From Schistocephalus solidus (lineage: Eukaryota > Platyhelminthes > Cestoda > Diphyllobothriidea > Diphyllobothriidae), in NCBI GenBank assembly GCA_017591395.1, contig WEDG01002508.1, positions 62,001 to 126,000 on the forward strand: a DNA stretch of 64,000 nt, read 5' to 3'. Within the stretch, counting starts at the first letter, position 1, and each line of letters opens with the position of its first letter. The translations under genes were made by a program, and so were the position numbers. Shown here piece after piece: positions 48,413-61,340 of this stretch. Under the pieces are notes generated by a model. It was not told the DNA's origin, did not search any database, and saw only the letters and a program-made list of their open reading frames with translations.

Positions 48413-50785
48413 CAGCCTCAGCATCACCCGTACCTGGCGCCATTTCTGATAATGAGATCAAGCGTGAATTTGAAACGGAACTTAAATAAACTTCTTGTCC
48501 CAGCTATCGCCTGTACTTCTTCTTTTTATAGCAAAAATCTTCTGCCTAAACTAGTAACAGTTTTGACCACTCTTTTCAGAAAAGATCGCTTGAGTACATG
48601 TTTTCCAAGCTAAGCAATCACGGAGGAAAATCGAAATGCTTAAGATGATTGAAATACTTTTGTATTTGATAGGAAAGTTTCACCGAATATGGACTTTTGA
48701 AATTTTACCCGCCTCGCAGTCCAAGAAGTTGTGAGTCGGATTGAATTGAACTGATTCCCCCGCTTTGACACGATCCTGATTGCCATCAGAGCTATGGTAG
48801 AAATGCCTGTCATTTCCACGCAGTAATTGATACCTACATGTTGCTTACGGCGTCGGGCAAAACCACAGGCGTACGCATCACAGATAAGGGTTTAAGGATA
48901 TATTTAAACAACTGATGGCCCAGCGTCGAAGAGCTCAACCATAAGCCCAAATGCTGTATGCCCACGGTTCGATTCGTCCATGTGATGCACTTTTTTCTGC
49001 TGGTTGCTTTTGTACTTTCTTCACTACGGGAACTTCAACGAGGATTATATTTTACAGAACAATCCCCGACGGTTGTTGATGCCACCCTTATGTGCAATAG
49101 GTTTTACTTAGAATATTCGTAATTAAAGGCAGAGAAAAGTCTATGCATGAAACGGTTTTATGCGTACTACTGCAGTAATGGTATTAGAAACAGTAAAGTA
49201 AACATTATTTCCAATGCCCTGTGGAGCAAAATGGTATCCAAGGGCTGTCATACTAAACGTGGGAATATTGTCTTTTAGCGAATGAACACAGATATTTACT
49301 TAAATCTTTAGGGTCAAAAGGTCAAATTGTCTAAACACGCACGTTTTCCATAAGCATGATTATTACATAAACCCTGGAACAGATGTTTTGTATACTTTCT
49401 GACCAAAAAATGCATAGTTATTTTACTTGTTCATCGTAAAGCCCGGCCGTAATAAACGCTATGTTGAAGGTTTTGAAAAATAAATAACCAACAATAACAA
49501 GCGGTTTAGGAGTCTGGACTAAATTGGAATTGACCATGTTTGTTTGCATCTATCACTGGCTTGCTGCCACTTATATTCTTACGCAGAGCTTATGATGAAT
49601 GATCAAAAACCTACGAATACCGACTTTGCTTTCGGGAATGCCTAGATGGTCATCATTGCGGAATTTACTTTACTTGCATGTATGCGCCCCGGGTATGCCT
49701 CTGCAATGTCCACCGCTATTGGGGGAGAACGTTTGTGCATTTTCATTCCTGTCGAAGGCGTGGTCCGGCTCCCAAATGGTTTGCAGGGCCAAAGTTGGTT
49801 GTAAAAGATTGCATTATCGTTAAATGTTTGCTGCCTTAACATAACAACATGGTGACCTCACAAAGCCTGTCCACACGTTTTGCATACTCATCGTCCTTTC
49901 AACCTCTGTCGTCTCCAAACCGTTTACAGTTAAATATCCTGAAGGATTTTAAAGTTGTAAACAACCGGCTCTACTGCCAGGTCTGTAACGGGGGCAACTT
50001 GCACTTCTGGTAAATTGAACCCGTACACAGCTTACACATGTTTATTTTTTTCAATTTCAGCCTAGGTTGTCTCCCACTTACCTCGAAGGTGGATAATTCT
50101 ACCAGACTTACTCATTTAGAACAGCAAAATGGAGCCTAAGAGCTTTGAAACGTATCGGGTGACGTTAGATCTCCATCTAATTGACCATATTTCTATTTGG
50201 AAGTGCTTGCTAATTTCGTACTCTATAAATTAGTTTGTTCAGCTTCCTTCCTTGACAATCGATGCTAGAATCTAGCAGTGAAAGTAGTTTTTGCGCTAAA
50301 AAATAATTTAATTGCAGGAGCAGTTGAATCGACACTCTTTTGTTCTGTGCGTCAGCCACATAACAAGAGTGGTCTTCTTACATTGCATTGGTGCTGCGGA
50401 AAAAAATACCAATTGCTTACAGTGTAGCATAACAATCTACACTAGAACTTAGCTTATTGACCCGAAGTATAAATAAATCACCATTTATTCATCATTAATA
50501 GTTGAGTTATAGAGGGAGACAATCGAGATACTTTCAACATTATTGACAACTGATTATACATTTAGTTTCGTAGTCTTGTAATTATATTTCTAAATACGCT
50601 TTAGTATCTACGTCATTAAGCAAATATGTTATATATGTTTACGATTGGTATCAGATTGAAAATCCAATGCGTATAACATTTTTATGAATACAAAACTTCT
50701 CAATGTGGCAACAATATGAACCTGAAAGTAATAAGTCGAAAACCTTCGCAGTGCAACTGAGGTTGCTCTTCAAATGACGACATTT
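48413..50785. other. No supported gene
   Basis: Mixed non-coding sequence. The frames at 49599-49842 on both strands show no motif. Confidence 0.45.
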
Positions 50786-51214
50786 ACATGTGTTGAATTC
50801 TCTCAAATGACTTTGTATACATTTCCTTGAAAACAATGAATACATAAATGTTTAAGAAAGTAATTTCTGAAATTACTAAGTGCAGGACATAGAGTCAGGT
50901 GATCCAGACATTACTTTTTAGGGTCAGATCCGAAAGTTCAATGAAACGTTTTGTCGAAGTCAATCAACCACTGTGAAATAACCAAATAACGCCCATTCTA
51001 CAAACAAGTAATACTACAAGTAGTATGAAATGTATATGGCAATGAAAGTATACCGTAATCCCGACATAGGTACTGACCCTGATTAGTCATGTCAGGATCA
51101 CCTGACTCTATGTCCTGCACTTAGTAATTTCAGAAATAATTTCCTTAAACATTTATGTATACACTGATATCAAGGAAATATATACAAAGCTATTTGAGAG
51201 AATTCAACACATGT
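50786..51214. repeat. Imperfect palindrome (foldback or MITE-like), 120-bp arms
   Basis: The left arm 50786-50905 (ACATGTGTTGAATTCTCTCA...GATCC) is repeated in reverse complement at 51095-51214. Identity is around 90 percent, with equal arm lengths and a 189-base spacer. There is no coding capacity inside, and no clear target-site duplication was identified. Confidence 0.85.
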
Positions 51215-53154
51215 TTGTAATAAAATATCTCAAAGAATTTTCGAACAATGGGAATAGCTTTCGATAACGTGATATCTATAAATCGAATATGTTAGTACTT
51301 TATTTTAAAATTTTCCATGACTAATCAAAAGTGAGATTCCGACGAATGGGTAAACAAAGTGCTCATTTATTGGACAACATTCACACTACGCCAAATGCAG
51401 AAAATAAATAAGAAATGTGAAGGTTTTTTGAAGATGCTTTTTTCCCGGAAAATTACTGGCACTAAGATAACTAGAGAGACAAAACACATTTTTATCGATA
51501 GAACAGTTGGGAATGTGCTGTAAGCGCCAGTAAATTGAAGCCATTTGCAGCGCAACGAAATGCAGATGATGCATTTGTCCGAAATAAATAATTATGAAGT
51601 CTTGGGAACGCCGCAGCGTTGACAAGACTTGCGTTAACATTGTTGTAGCTGCTTGGAAATACCCTCAAATGACAAAGGATATGCAAGAAATAGCATATTG
51701 CCTACCTGAAAAAATACAAAGTTAATAATCGTATGGTCTTAAAGCCCGTTTTAAAAAGATATCATACAGATAAGTCAAATGTTTAAAATTAATTTGCTGT
51801 TTGCATATTTCTGACCAAAAATTTAATAATGCAGTGCTCTCGGTAATATCTGGATTACCATTATGCACACATACTCTCATTGATAAGGCTATTAGATTTC
51901 GCCAACTTTCATCGTTAAATTTCCGTTTTCAAAGCATTAAAATTCCAAGCGCCATATGCCATAGAAACAGGATGGGTTACAATAAAATACATGGCGTATT
52001 TATAGTACAAATGTGGGCTTGCATTTTCACTAATGACGAGCGCTGATTTTATTGGAATTTTGATTGCTAAATACTCAATGACTGATAACTGAATAAACTA
52101 AAAGAAAACGTACTCTATATCTTGACACTATAAATTATCCACACAGTGCACATACTATATTTTTCTGAATATGTAACTATTTAAGATTCAGAACACTCTA
52201 GTTCGATTTAAATAAATTGCACAGAACCAATGGAGTACACTTAAAATAAACAAAATCATGAGACGTTTCAGTTTTCCTTTTCACATGCTGAAATCGCTTT
52301 AATCATCAAGATGAGGTTGACTCCGACTTTCGTCAAACATACTACAATTGTATGATATAGATATTTCGTTATTTAGATGTTTATATTTGAAGGCTTATCA
52401 GTCAATCTGTAAGCCGAAACCAAGTTCGCTACTATAATTCGAGACATCTATGCTTGCGTTGTTTGAAAATTTACGCATTATTCAGTTAACCAAACGTGTC
52501 CATCCGAAGCCATTTGCTTCATCAGTATTCTCTGCAAAGAGCCATATCTAGCCTCATCGAATTTATACTGGCTTGTCTTCTAATGAGCAACGATGATCGA
52601 TATCTGTGTTTGTTGCCTTAGCTCAGGACCTAGATCAAGTGTCCGTGGAAACAAGAACTGACCCGACGGAGATAAGAACAAAGTGAAGCTGCACATTTTA
52701 CCGCGCAATGCAGGACATTGCTCATAAAATTGACTGCCACTTTCTGGAAGCTTCCCCTAAATGGAAAATGTTCAATGAGTGCGCCTGCAGCACCAAAATT
52801 GAATTCATACGTCGTCGTCACATTTTCATTTCCAACTGATTATCTTTTGCACCCCCAACGCAGATTGGATTCCAACAAAACCGCTTAATTTGGTTCATTT
52901 CGATTTGTTTGTGATACCGTCAATCAATCTTGTTGACCTCCTTCATAAAAACTCCAAATAACTAGGCTGAAAGTATAAACAGGCTTCTTGACGATCACAG
53001 AATGTTGCAGGTTGCATACTTTGGGAGCAATAGTAATAAACACAAGCAGAGTTAACTCCCCCGATATCCATGCAATCTTATCAACAGTTGCCATTTAAGG
53101 TCGTCTCTTTCTCCGATCAGAATGCATAAATTTGGAGACAGCTTATGACAATCG
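51215..53154. other. No supported gene
   Basis: AT-rich sequence with short frames. Nothing is recognised. Confidence 0.45.
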
Positions 53155-53260
53155 AATATTCAACATTGATGGATGGACGCTCATCAATTGGTTACGAGGC
53201 GCCCTCGTCCCGTTCTGCCTCGGGTCTCGAGAGTGAGCTCCAAGGCATCTCTATAAAAAA
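53155..53260. mobile_element. Rearranged SINE tail
   Basis: CTCGTCCCGTTCTGCC at 53203-53218 is the reverse complement of the SINE tail GGCAGAGCGGGACGAG (6692-6707). The following GGGTCTCGAGAGTGAGCTCC is the tail in forward orientation. The two meet in an inverted junction. Confidence 0.5.
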
Positions 53261-54142
53261 TCCGAACTATATACAAATATACAAATTCAATGGGAAAATT
53301 CACACAGCTCTATTAACCACTTCTTATGGGTATGTTATTCAAGCAGTGTACCGAAAAGGGTGTTTAGTGGTATTCTGCACACTGCCGTGCAGGAATTAAG
53401 TTTGCAATACTTTCCTTGTAAACTAGTTGTGGCATGTCAACTGACCATTCTCTATTGTATATATTCCCTATTAGATGCGATTGAAATGAGGATGACCTTT
53501 AAAATCGACGGTAAATACACATAACAATTGAGAAGGTTATGGAGGAACAATGATCAATCAGAAAGCAGCACACTGCTGATGATTGATATTTACAGTTTTT
53601 GGTAACAAATTCATGGAAAAGAAACTAAGTACTGTGAAAATTAATCTTTTCCTCTTCAGCAACTAGAGGAATATGCTCACTTTTAGCTTGCTCTAGGCCT
53701 GCCGTCCTGTTTTTCCATGCAGTCATTCGTCCTTTTTCAAAATTAGGTCAACGATATCTTCACAGTTTTTAACCGCAAACAGTTTATCGACAAGTAATTT
53801 CTCCATTAACCAAATTGAGGTGTTAACTTTACTTGGGTGCAGGCAGTGCCAAGTTACTTCAAATGTGACCGTTGTCAAAAAGCCCCCAGTTAGCAACGGG
53901 CTTATAATACGGATTTGACAAAACCAAAAAGATATAGGGTGTGGCTGAGGAAGATGTTTTTTACTTCTTAAACCGCAATAAGTTAATACTCTTGTTGAAC
54001 AATAGCAAGCGCTGCTAAACGTTGGGGGCTTTATGTCGAGATTTCGATAGGGATTACTTCTACGATGCCCTCCCGCCGATAGTATATTGATAAAGGTACC
54101 AACCATCATGCAGGCACCTGTGAGCTCTATTCCGGGGAAATC
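53261..54142. other. No supported gene
   Basis: A minus-strand frame at 53723-54109 is open for 128 codons but lacks a recognisable motif. It adjoins the hexamer array and may belong to the same repeat. Confidence 0.4.
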
Positions 54143-54220
54143 AAGGTTAAGTTAAATGTTATGGTTACGGCTACGATTAGGGTTCCGCTTTGATTAAGAG
54201 TTGGCGTTAGTGTTAAGATT
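54143..54220 (+). repeat. Degenerate telomere-like (AGGGTT)n array
   Basis: Thirteen consecutive hexamers keep the phase, most ending in TT: AAGGTT, AAGTTA, AATGTT, ATGGTT, ACGGCT, ACGATT, AGGGTT and so on. TTAGGG is the flatworm telomere repeat. The array is flanked by sequence resembling that around 59886-59987 in the opposite orientation. Confidence 0.55.
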
Positions 54221-54673
54221 GGTGAATATTTACTTCTCCTGAACTTTATCACAAGACCACCTGTATTAAGTGTGCGCAGACGCCTACGTAGTCTACCATT
54301 GACTGTCAGAGAGCCACACAAGCAATTTTGACCTGGAATTGGAGCATGACTGGCTGATTATTGTGACAACTAATGCAGACCTAGCTTCTACAGTCCTCCT
54401 AGTCTCTATGGGTAATGAACTGGGAATATTTATTTTTCTCACCATACGACCATTTAAAAGCTATTTCAGGGGAGGTAAGAGTCAAAAAGACAGTCCTTTT
54501 TAGCTTTACGGTTCGGCCAGCTCCGTAAATTTCCATCTGGAACCCCTACGGCTGTATGGTTCAATATAGAAATGCAGGTTTTTACTCTATCTAGTGTTCC
54601 TACTGCCAAATTGCAATAAACAGAGGAAGGCTAACACAGCAGTTGGGAAGAATGACATAAAACGGATGCAGCA

Positions 54674-54726
54674 TGAATTTTAATCTTCCAACCTTTCTGA
54701 GTCCCGCTTGAAGCCATCAGCAGAGA
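54674..54726 (-). ncRNA. Hammerhead-like PLE 3' terminus (candidate)
   Basis: The minus strand reads CTCTGCTGATGGCTTCAAGC, then CTCAGAAAGGTTGGAAGATTAAAATTC. This has a CTGATG core and a GAAAGGTT box spaced like the other PLE 3' blocks. No endonuclease sequence is visible next to it. Confidence 0.3.
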
Positions 54727-55689
54727 GTGCATCTAGTAGGGGTACTTAATTTAATCACCTGGTAACCATACTGGCGATACAGACACCTGTCTTACCGATA
54801 TTCGGCCGCTGCATCACACAAAGGCCGCGGTAATTAGAGGATAAAAGGGATATTCTAGTACATGCCGGCCGCAGAGAGCAGCTTCCGCATGCATAACAGA
54901 GGATTGACGGTTGTGCGATGATGACTTGATTGTCCGCAGCAATGTCATAAATTACCATACTCCCATCAAGTGTTGGTTATTTGTAGGCGGCCAGTGGGCT
55001 CACCGACTCTGGCGCAGGAACCTGTTTGGAAGCATGACCCCCGCTTGGCTAAAAAATCTGCCCAGACAAATCCTCAGAATATAATACAGGGAAGTATATC
55101 ACGATTGATCATGAATCACGGGGAGACAACGTGATTTATGCAACTCGTGATTAATGCAATTATCACATCGCGTGATGAATTCGGTCTAATTGACTTCGAA
55201 TGTATGAACATTTCCGTCGAATAAGCTGCAACTTGGTAGCTGGCCTCATTCCTTCTCACTCTTGTGGCAGATTAGTCTTCTGGGTTCTCTGTCAGAGTGA
55301 CGTTGTTCACAATTGCTTCAGATCCATCAAACGAACCGAAACTTTTAACACAGGGAGAGTGAGCATGTTGAACTCAAGACCAGGCGCAGGTTGGCAACCT
55401 CTGATCTATGGACAACCTCAAATACACGACGTATGAGAAAGTGCCAAGTGCCTATGAAGATATTTTGCTTACGAAACCGCTCTAAAGAATTTGGGTGAGC
55501 CAAAACACAGGGTGATGAAAGTACAGCAATGTACGTGTCGCTTGCGGATAATCATCGTTTGACCATCCAAGATGAATGCGAGAGTGATTAGTTGTGATAG
55601 GAATTCAGTGGTATCGCAGTGAAATCCAATATGTTCTACAGCATTTGTGTAAACAGTTAATTTTCTGACGATGGATTCGAGTGTGAGTT
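54727..55689. other. No gene seen; small hairpin
   Basis: A hairpin lies at 55098-55150 (ATCACGATTGATCATGAATCACG facing a similar reverse copy across a 9-base loop). Nothing else is recognised. Confidence 0.45.
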
Positions 55690-56230
55690 CAAAACATTAG
55701 GAGAAAATTACTGCGGTATCCTCGGGACCAACGGACAAGGAATGGATAAGCAAACGGCTTCATCAGCCGATGCCTCAGTACGAGCCCACAGGGATTAAAT
55801 GGAGAACAGCAACGAACACTCTGGCACCCTCAATTGTATAACAAGAATGTTTCAGAAGCAGCAGAAGGTATCACTGCAGAGTTCGGCTTGGGTATCGCCT
55901 ATCAACCGACAGCTACAATTACTACCGGGATCAGGCGAAGGAAGGACCGTCTGGACGTATGTGAGCGATACGGTATAGTTTATCGAATCCCACGCGGTGA
56001 CTGTCCTCGTCATCATAAATGACCGAACGATGACGTAGCTCGCGAATAATGGAGCACAAATAAGTACTTGGTAGTAGCGCCCCACTGTCTGTGGTCACTA
56101 TTCACACCCTGAAGGAAGGCAACGAATTCAACTTCGCGAACACGCGGATAATGGGGCGAGCCGGGGCGGGAAGCACTTGACGCGTGGGTGTCTGACACAC
56201 ATTCCATACACGTTATACCTTATGGATTCG
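55690..56230 (+). mobile_element. Degraded Penelope-like endonuclease fragment
   Basis: Plus-strand YNKNVSEAAEGITAEFGLGI then AYQPTATITTGIRRRKD and GIVYRIPRGDC at 55836-56010 align with the linker and first Cys region of PLE endonucleases (compare YIENVSEAVARLLQPLGIGV in the 29-31 kb copy). After frame breaks, NEFNFANTRIMGRAG (56125-56170) and VSDTHSIH (near 56190) follow in the expected order. The central YVGETG segment is lost. Confidence 0.65.
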
Positions 56231-57478
56231 CTCACGCGGCCAAATGGCGGGTCCCAGTTCCCAGCCAAGGACGCTCGCCGTCACAACGCCGTGAGACGGT
56301 GCGGACACAGCCTTATCGCAAACACCAACCTCCTGCCGTCCCCCACCTCAGCCCCATTCCCCTTTGTTCAACTACAAAAACCACCCGTTTCTAATTGCAT
56401 TCTTCCATGCTCTAATTATGGCCCGCTGTACGAGACGGAAAACTCAGGCATACTGTCGCCGTGATCTTGTGCTCATCTTCTTTGCAATAAAACTCATCTA
56501 CTCTTGTTTACGCCTCCTGCTTACTAGGGAAACGCTAACGTATAGCAAAGTAGATGAAGGCCACTTTCTCTAATACAGATTGTGTTCTTTGTTCAAGAAA
56601 CAGCTAAATGCGAGAATGAAGGAATAACTTCTAAAATTTATGGCGAGTCGTCAAAGTTCTTGTTAAAAACCACGTACCGGTTCAACCAGTTTGCTTTTAT
56701 AGTCACTGCTGCCCTTGAAAGATGACATGCTTGTCTCCGTACACGACTTCGATGACCAGAAATCCTTGAGTTATTCTCATAAAGCTGGTTTTAGCTTATT
56801 GGTGACAAATTCCAATCTCTTTTTTTTTCCTGTATTCCAAAGAACGTGTACAACTCCTTTCCGATGTTAGCATACATTCTACGTTGAATATATAACTTCA
56901 GAATACTTGAAAAATCAAGGCAAGCAAGTAAAAGCATGGCTTAAAATTTAAGTCAAGATATTTTGGAGTTCAAGGGTTAAGAGTTCATGCCAAGGTTTAT
57001 TACTAAACATCGAAACGCAGGGTCGTCCAGTGTAAACCTACCCTAATTTGAAGACGACAGGCGAAGAAATAAGCAGACTTTAATGAGGCCATAGAATTTC
57101 GCGAACTCTTATTCAACTTTATGTGGTCATTGCCGTCGCGCGCGTTGCAGACTTCATCATGGGTGACACGTTTTGGCTGATATCTGAACGGGTTTGCTTC
57201 GATAAATTTCCGCCCTCTTTCCCATCCCAATGTATCAGATCCATAGTTCGGGCTTTATTTACCTATCACTTTTCAGCTCTCCAGATCGATGTTCAATTGT
57301 TCAGTTTATCTTGACCGTACACAGTTGAATACGAGGTCGCGAAATGCTATGGCATCATTAACTTCTACTTATTCCATTACTTTTGACTTATTCAATTTTT
57401 TTTGGGCAAAATGCGTCAATAAAACCCTAATTACTAAAAAAATTGCAAATTAATGGAACCATATTTTATTGCGAAAAA
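56231..57478. other. No supported gene
   Basis: A minus-strand frame near 57003-57230 reads GRKFIEANPFRYQPKRVTHD, which looks protein-like. It is unrecognised and may be an exon or element scrap. Confidence 0.35.
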
Positions 57479-58080
57479 TTAACAAAAAGGTGCGAAATGC
57501 CAGCCCTTATTTCTAATACGGTTACGACATCGTGTCATGGTAGAATAGATTATATTTTTGCATACCCCAAGCTCAATTTCTCCCCATACCTTTATTATGC
57601 TCTGCTTCAGATCATTGAGAGCCTTTGATTTATTACCGAATATCTGATTTTGTTTATTCCCTTGAGAAATAGGCCTGGTAGTCAGCAGTCTGGACACCTT
57701 GTGGACAATTTCGCGGCACCGCGGTGGCCTATCTACCTGGAAAGTATTAATTAAGTCACTTTGAGCGCAGAGACTATAATGAGCAGAGGCGCCATCATTC
57801 TGAAAGTAAAAATCAGGGGGTAATCTACCCATTTAGGCCAATATAGGCCATAATTATTCATTAAAAAGTTTTGATAGGATTCGGCCGTACCTGGATTATC
57901 AAAGAAAAAAAGGAACAATTAATCCTGTATAGCAAATGCTACCCCAAATATGGACACCAGGCTAGTTAAGCTCCTATTTTTATATCTCAGGTCGATTTTG
58001 AATCCAACCGATAGACGTAGTTATGTCGATTCACTGATCCATTAAGTTACTTTTTATGGAGTTGGTGTATCAAATGAGTT
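57479..58080 (-). pseudogene. mariner/Tc1-type transposase remnant
   Basis: Minus-strand pieces in order match a DDE transposase of the IS630-Tc1-mariner superfamily. NGSVNRHNYVYRLDS lies near 58045-58000. A GVAFAIQD-type strand and FFFDNPGTAESYQNFLMNN follow at 57950-57850. Then come DFYFQNDGASAHYS (57810-57770, the second catalytic Asp region) and, after an internal deletion of the third-acid region, LNDLKQSIIKVWGEIELGVC and TRCRNRIRNKGWHF before a stop at 57479. At least one frame break lies near 57830. Terminal inverted repeats were not found. The element is dead. The superfamily call rests on order and wording of motifs; the exact family is uncertain. Confidence 0.65.
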
Positions 58081-59885
58081 CTTTCCATAATCTCTAACTG
58101 CTTTATAACGCTGTCCCGATGAATAATAATTTGTAACAGCATGAAAACCTTCTGCAATTTTTAAAGTGTATAGGTTATGTCTCAAATGAACAAAAAGCCA
58201 TACTTAATTCAAAATTTGTTAAAAGGAATAAAAGATCTTATACATGGAAAGTAATATGAACAAGGTTTTCTGATGGTTCATTCACAGGGTTTATATTTTC
58301 AAATTTGTTGTAACTATCTGTCATCATTTTTTTCCCATTTATTTGTAACTTTTAATACTAAATACGTTTTCGTATATGGCAACTCGTGTAAAATGCAGAT
58401 TTTTCCTGTTTTAATAACTGGTATTTTCATGCAAAAAAATTAAGTACTGTTTTTGCGAGATAAAGATGTCCATTCCTGCATAATGGTGCCTCAACGTTCC
58501 GATATTTATTTTGAGGTTTTTGATATTTATGTATTTCAAAGGAATTTTCACTAATTTCTTGTTTTAATTTTTATGGCCCTCTCTAGAGTACCATGTCGCC
58601 CGTTAAAACATTAGCGATATTCTCATTGGGGTAACCTTCTACGCTAACTATCGTTTGCGAAGCTGTGCGAAGTGCTTTGGTACTCTCCTGTGCTTGGGAA
58701 ACTTTCATATGCTTTCGCAAGTCTCTTCGAGACTGATCTGTAATTTGGCGTTCTGTCTAAATTAAAGGGAATGCACTGGTGAAACATGGTGGAGACTCAC
58801 TCAGACTTCAAGCAAGGATCTTCCTAAGAACCTACTTAAGACATTTTTTGCCCTTAACAAGATGTTTATTTGCCAGATGATCGCCAATTTATGCTTCCCT
58901 AAATTCCCAGTGGTTTATTTAAATGCATTTGTGGTTTCCAGTTCATAGGTCTGTTGTGCATGCAGCTGTTTAGTCAAATGGATAAGGTCAAAATCAGCCA
59001 GCAACCCTGGCTAACTGACTTACCTTCGCAAAACGGACTAAGAAGGGAAGGCGGAGATAGCACTGACGTCACACAAACGATCTGACAAAATATTCATGCA
59101 CTTACTCAGTTGAATGCTGAGAGAAAACATTGGTGCAATTAAGAGTATCGTTGAACGATACAGCCCAGTAGGACGCAAATGAACTAACTAATTCAAAACG
59201 TTAGCTGGCCTTTGCGATGAGAAGCACACAATATCTTGGAGCAGCAATTGTACGCATCCTAATGGCTTTCAGCAAAGCAAGCTTTGCAGGGTAGACGTCA
59301 GAAATCCCAAATATCGCGAATGATAGGTTATGTTAATTCCCAATAAAGCCCAAAACCTTAGACTCGTGTTTTGCTTTACGCTTGACGATGAAAAAAGTGT
59401 GAAATCAGCGAATGTTTCACAACATAACAATTATCCTTTTTACACAGATGTCGAGGCAACAGGATCCTACTGAAGTCTGTGCAAGTGAAACCGGCAATGA
59501 AGCCATTCCACATATTCAAAATAATCCTCCCCCCTGCTTATCAACTTCTTGGAGCCTTTATAACAGATATACACTCTCGACTTCGTAAATTCAAAGAGCA
59601 GAAAGAACAACACACGCAATTTTGCATGGACCATCTGTTATGCCACACCCATAAAACCCCTGTTAAATGAGCCAAGAGTTTCTAGGTTTCTCGGTGCTGT
59701 ACACAACCTACCGGTACCCAAATATTAAATAGCGTATTCTGCAACAAACTAGCTCTGATAATAGTTAAGCCTTGGTAAGTATCACTTACATGGCCGTCTA
59801 AACAGTACACAGGAATAGGAAGGCCCCGAACAAGTAATAAAATTGACCCTGTGCATTGGGTCGAGGAAGGGGAAATGTTCACGTG
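58081..59885. other. No gene seen
   Basis: AT-rich, with short frames only. The first part may contain the N-terminal remains of the transposase (FHAVTNYYSSGQRYKAVRDY near 58150-58090). Confidence 0.4.
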
Positions 59886-59987
59886 CCCTAATGCTAAGAC
59901 TACCCCAAAATTTTGCCTTAACCATAGTCCTTACCTTAAAGCAAGCCCTAATCTGTAAAGTTATCGCTAATCATCAACCTAACCCTC
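59886..59987 (-). repeat. Degenerate telomere-like (CCCTAA)n array
   Basis: Seventeen phased hexamers: CCCTAA, TGCTAA, GACTAC, CCCAAA, ATTTTG, CCTTAA, CCATAG, TCCTTA and so on. It is the reverse orientation of the array at 54143-54220. The flanks also resemble each other. Confidence 0.55.
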
Positions 59988-61340
59988 TTTTCCGTGGAGC
60001 TTGGCGCAAAGAAACCTGCGTTGTTGGCAGTTCCTGCACTCACATCCTGTTTAGGGGGTTATATACTTTCTCCTTACTCAAGCCTTTGCTCCAACCGCGC
60101 ATACGGCCAGAGTGAGTATTCAACGGCAGTATGTTCCACCATCAGTGTCACAGAACACAATTCGCCGATTAACGATGCATTTTCTGAAAAACACTGCTGC
60201 CTCTTTAAACCTCATCAGTATTTTACAACATGTTCTGCATTGCTTAAGACAAAAAATGCGCTTAGGAATATGGATGCAAATGAAACTATTGTTCGTATGG
60301 GCTCAGAATTTACGTCGTTAAATCTAAACTCAAAACATCAGCTCCCGATATGTACTGATAAAATAAATGGGTAAAACCGCTTTCATAAATTTTAAAACTC
60401 AGATAATATTGTGACGAGAAAACGACCCACTTGGAGAAGTTCTCTATAGGCTCCTGTTTCATTTAAAGGCACAGCAAATACCGTCAAGCTTACCTGCTCC
60501 TACAAATTATTCTCCTAAAGCTCATTACTGGAAAGCCCCAGAGACGTTAATGAGACTGCCCAGAAACAGCCAGACAGTGAGTTTAATCAATGAATAAGAA
60601 AATTAGCTAGCAGTTCTAACAGCCACAACAGATTGTCAACTTCCCTCCTCTATGCTGGTGGCCCACGACACAGGCGGTTCGCCACCAGGCCATCGGTCAA
60701 CCCAGAGTCACCAACCTAGTGGAAGGTTCACTTAGTTTAAGACGACTGGTTGGGCAGGGCAGTTTAAGTTCTGTTTGGTTATTGTTAATTGCACGCTCTG
60801 ATAAAAGACAACCTACCAAGCTCACCAAAGCTTCATTAAATTTTTAACTTTACTCTCGTGAGACAGCTTTCACTTGTAAATATGGAACTGAGTTTGTCGT
60901 GTGGTAAATCGAGTGGCTTAGTGTGTCGTTTGGCAAATAATAAAAAAGGTTGAAGAGAAGCAAGATTTAAAGTTTTTTAAAACAGTGCGCGTACAGAATT
61001 CCAAATTGAAATCTTCCAATAAATCCGTTTTGCCAAACAGCGTGGGTTTATACTGGAGGGTTACGCAAAAAGTATTTCTTTATTTGTTCTGAAATCAGCA
61101 GCAAATGTGACTACTGCTAGTTGGACATAGTGTGTTGCGTTTCTATAAATTTGGCAATCTTCAAAAATTTCTGATTAGCTGTCTGCTTGGGGTACTCAAA
61201 GATGATGAACGGAATTAAAGCAAATGACTGATGTAGACTAACTACCGATACAAATTACTTTCACTTTATTTTATGGATTGGATACGAGAATACATACCCT
61301 TTATGAGTATTATGGGTGAACTTGACCCTACCTGTAACCA
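59988..61340. other. No supported gene
   Basis: Short frames only. A slightly GC-rich patch at 60640-60780 is not assignable. Confidence 0.45.
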
